A DNA stretch of 5,956 nt from an uncultured Eubacteriales bacterium. GTDB lineage: Bacteria > Bacillota > Clostridia > Oscillospirales > Oscillospiraceae. The stretch spans positions 1-5,956 of the forward strand of contig USPI01000093.1 in assembly GCA_900556535.1 (NCBI GenBank), given 5' to 3'. Positions 4,359 to 5,956 of this stretch are shown piece after piece; the stretch's first letter is position 1; each line of letters opens with the position of its first letter. The notes below the pieces were generated by a model. That model worked only from the letters and a program-made list of their open reading frames with translations. It searched no databases and had not been told where the DNA came from. A program made the translations under genes and the position numbers.

Positions 4359-5666
4359 ATGCTTGATATAAAATTTGTTCGTGAAAACCCCGAAGCCGTA
4401 AAGGAAAATATTAGGAAGAAGTATCAGGACGCAAAGCTGCCTCTCGTTGACGAGGTGATAGAGCTTGACGTCAAGTACCGCGCTGCGATGACCGAGGCAA
4501 ACGAGCTTCGCGCGAGCCGCAACGCGCTGTCGAAAAAGGTCGGACAGCTCATGGGTCAGGCGAAGAAGGATCCGTCGAAGCTCGTCGAGGCTGAGGAGGC
4601 GAAGGCGCAGGTCAAAGCAAACGCCGAGCGTCTTGCGGCTCTTGAGAAGGAGCACGACGAGCTGGCAGAGCAGATAAGAAGGATCATGCTCACCATCCCG
4701 AACATCATTGACCCCTCCGTGCCCATCGGTCCCGACGACTCGGCAAACGTCGAGGTCGAGCGCTTCGGTGAGCCGGTCGTGCCCGATTACGACATTCCCT
4801 ACCACACCGAGATAATGGAGAGCTTTAACGGCGTTGACATGGACGCCGCCGCCCGCGTTTCCGGCAGCGGATTTTACTATCTCATGGGCGACATTGCGCG
4901 ACTGCACTCCGCGGTGACCGCCTACGGCCGCGACTTCATGATCGACAAGGGCTTCACCTACTGCGTGCCGCCGTTCATGATCCACGGCAACGTCGTCGAG
5001 GGTGTCATGAGCCAGACGGATATGGACGCGATGATGTACAAGATAGAGGGCGAGGACCTGTATCTTATCGGCACGAGCGAGCACTCGATGATAGGCAAGT
5101 TCATAGATCAGATACTGCCCGAGGACTCGCTGCCGCAGACCCTCACGAGCTACAGCCCCTGCTTCCGCAAGGAGAAGGGCGCGCACGGCATCGAGGAGCG
5201 CGGAGTTTACCGCATCCATCAGTTTGAGAAGCAGGAGATGATAGTCGTCTGCAAGCCCGAGGAGAGCAAGGACTGGTACGAGAAGATGTGGCGCTACAGC
5301 GTCGAGCTCTTCCGCAGCCTTGAGATACCCGTGCGCCAGCTCGAGTGCTGCTCGGGCGACCTTGCCGACCTCAAGGTCAAGTCCTGCGATATCGAGGCGT
5401 GGTCGCCGCGCCAGAAGAAGTATTTCGAGGTCTGCTCCTGCTCGAACCTCGGCGATGCTCAGGCGCGCAGGCTGAAGATCCGCGTCAAGGGCGAGGACGG
5501 CAAGATGTACCTGCCCCACACCCTCAACAACACCGTCGTTGCGCCGCCGCGTATGCTCATTGCCTTCCTCGAAAATCACCTTCAGGCCGACGGCAGCGTC
5601 ACCATCCCCGAGGTGCTGCGTCCCTATATGGGCGGCAAATCCGTCCTGCTCCCCAACCGCCGTTAA
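4359..5666 (+). CDS. serS: Serine--tRNA ligase (seryl-tRNA synthetase), divergent motif 2 and 3
   Basis: This class II synthetase charges tRNA-Ser (and tRNA-Sec) with serine in the cytoplasm. The 435-residue product starts MLDIKFVRENPEAV, followed by a long antiparallel coiled-coil arm (about 31-110) that grips the tRNA long variable arm, then IPNIIDPSVPIG (113-124). The catalytic core has the serine-binding loop TSE (239-241, usually TAE), motif 2 starting CFRKE (268-272) and ending RIHQFEKQE (285-293), DIEAW (344-348), and motif 3 LNNTVVAPPRMLIAFLEN (389-406) with its conserved Arg (398). Typical bacterial enzymes read SxGRDT in motif 2 and LNGSGLAVGR in motif 3; here these are AHGIEE and LNNTVVAPPR. 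The ribosome binding site AAAAGGAG (4342-4349) lies in a 16-base gap after spo0J, so there is no room for a T-box leader. The stop codon abuts the right-hand repeat. Confidence 0.95.
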   Translation: MLDIKFVRENPEAVKENIRKKYQDAKLPLVDEVIELDVKYRAAMTEANELRASRNALSKKVGQLMGQAKKDPSKLVEAEEAKAQVKANAERLAALEKEHDELAEQIRRIMLTIPNIIDPSVPIGPDDSANVEVERFGEPVVPDYDIPYHTEIMESFNGVDMDAAARVSGSGFYYLMGDIARLHSAVTAYGRDFMIDKGFTYCVPPFMIHGNVVEGVMSQTDMDAMMYKIEGEDLYLIGTSEHSMIGKFIDQILPEDSLPQTLTSYSPCFRKEKGAHGIEERGVYRIHQFEKQEMIVVCKPEESKDWYEKMWRYSVELFRSLEIPVRQLECCSGDLADLKVKSCDIEAWSPRQKKYFEVCSCSNLGDAQARRLKIRVKGEDGKMYLPHTLNNTVVAPPRMLIAFLENHLQADGSVTIPEVLRPYMGGKSVLLPNRR

Positions 5667-5956
5667 CCACTGCCGTGGGGGCGATGCGCCTTGAGATAGT
5701 ACCGATACGGTTTTTGCGGTGGCTCGGTTACGAGAGTACCGACTAAACCATATTTGCCGCGCTCCCCGTGAGTGCTGTCTCAATCGGAAGTTTTGGCTAT
5801 TTAAAATGTCGAAAAGACACGGCAGCGTAATTGCCACGGCACTTGCCTTCCCCTTGAGGGGAAGGTGGGTCGGAGCGCAGCGGAGAGCCGGATGAGGTGT
5901 TTATAATCCTTACTAAAAAGGCTTTAAATCACCTCATCAGTCAGGCTTGCGCCTGA
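5667..5956. repeat. Extended inverted repeat, right arm (second copy of the left-end repeat)
   Basis: The 290 bases after the serS stop hold no gene. As reverse complement they align in order with 43-375 at the left end. Bases 5843-5907 are a perfect 65-bp match to 89-153; 5667-5842 match more loosely. The core again contains CCTTCCCC-TTGA-GGGGAAGG (5846-5865), GATGAGGTG (5891-5899) with CACCTCATC (5930-5938), and a terminal hairpin TCAGGC (5941-5946) with GCCTGA (5951-5956). The window ends inside the element, so its outer palindrome is not seen. No clear T-run terminator for serS is visible; hairpins in this repeat, including CCAC/GTGG (5667-5670 with 5675-5678), may serve instead. Confidence 0.8.

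Noticed and set aside
4290..5837. 515-codon antisense frame over serS
   Set aside because: It is a shadow produced by GC-rich codon bias opposite serS. It runs into the right-hand repeat and has no recognisable domain.

Overview
The window looks like a chromosomal segment of a GC-rich, spore-forming gut-type clostridium (Bacillota; the order Oscillospirales is my best guess). The reasons are a germination protease gene (gpr), Bacillus-type parS sites with soj/spo0J, an ECF-type vitamin transporter S component, strong AGGAGG-like ribosome binding sites, and intergenic repeats of a kind I associate with uncultured Oscillospiraceae/Ruminococcaceae. The taxonomic guess is inference only.

Layout from left to right. 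Bases 1-479 hold no gene. They carry a hairpin-rich intergenic repeat, a small palindromic insert and a 58-bp direct repeat. An ECF S-component gene (480-989, +) converges on rpsT (1078-1341, -), with two back-to-back bidirectional terminator hairpins between them. The 321-bp gap between rpsT and gpr holds a likely rpsT promoter and a structured rpsT leader on the minus strand, and a perfect 20-bp tandem repeat just before the gpr ribosome binding site. gpr (1663-2508, +) is a compact spore protease gene. Bases 2509-2666 hold three parS sites and a good housekeeping promoter. These drive soj/parA (2667-3437), spo0J/parB (3440-4342) and serS (4359-5666), a tightly packed operon. From the serS stop codon to the end lies a second copy of the left-hand repeat, in inverted orientation.

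The genes form two units. Soj (ATPase), Spo0J (CTPase clamp loading at parS) and the parS cluster form a complete chromosome-segregation module, with seryl-tRNA synthetase as a passenger in the same transcript. The divergent rpsT/gpr pair is the arrangement known from Bacillus, but gpr is followed here by the origin-type soj/spo0J block instead of spoIIP/lepA. This suggests a rearrangement junction.

I see no phage, CRISPR, toxin-antitoxin or other defence system. The items most worth a second look are the inverted pair of ~300-bp composite repeats with stem-preserving changes, the parS/promoter abutment, the structured rpsT leader, and a SerRS with unusual motif 2 and motif 3 residues. Both window ends fall inside or next to the repeat, so the window may be a contig whose assembly broke at repeats.
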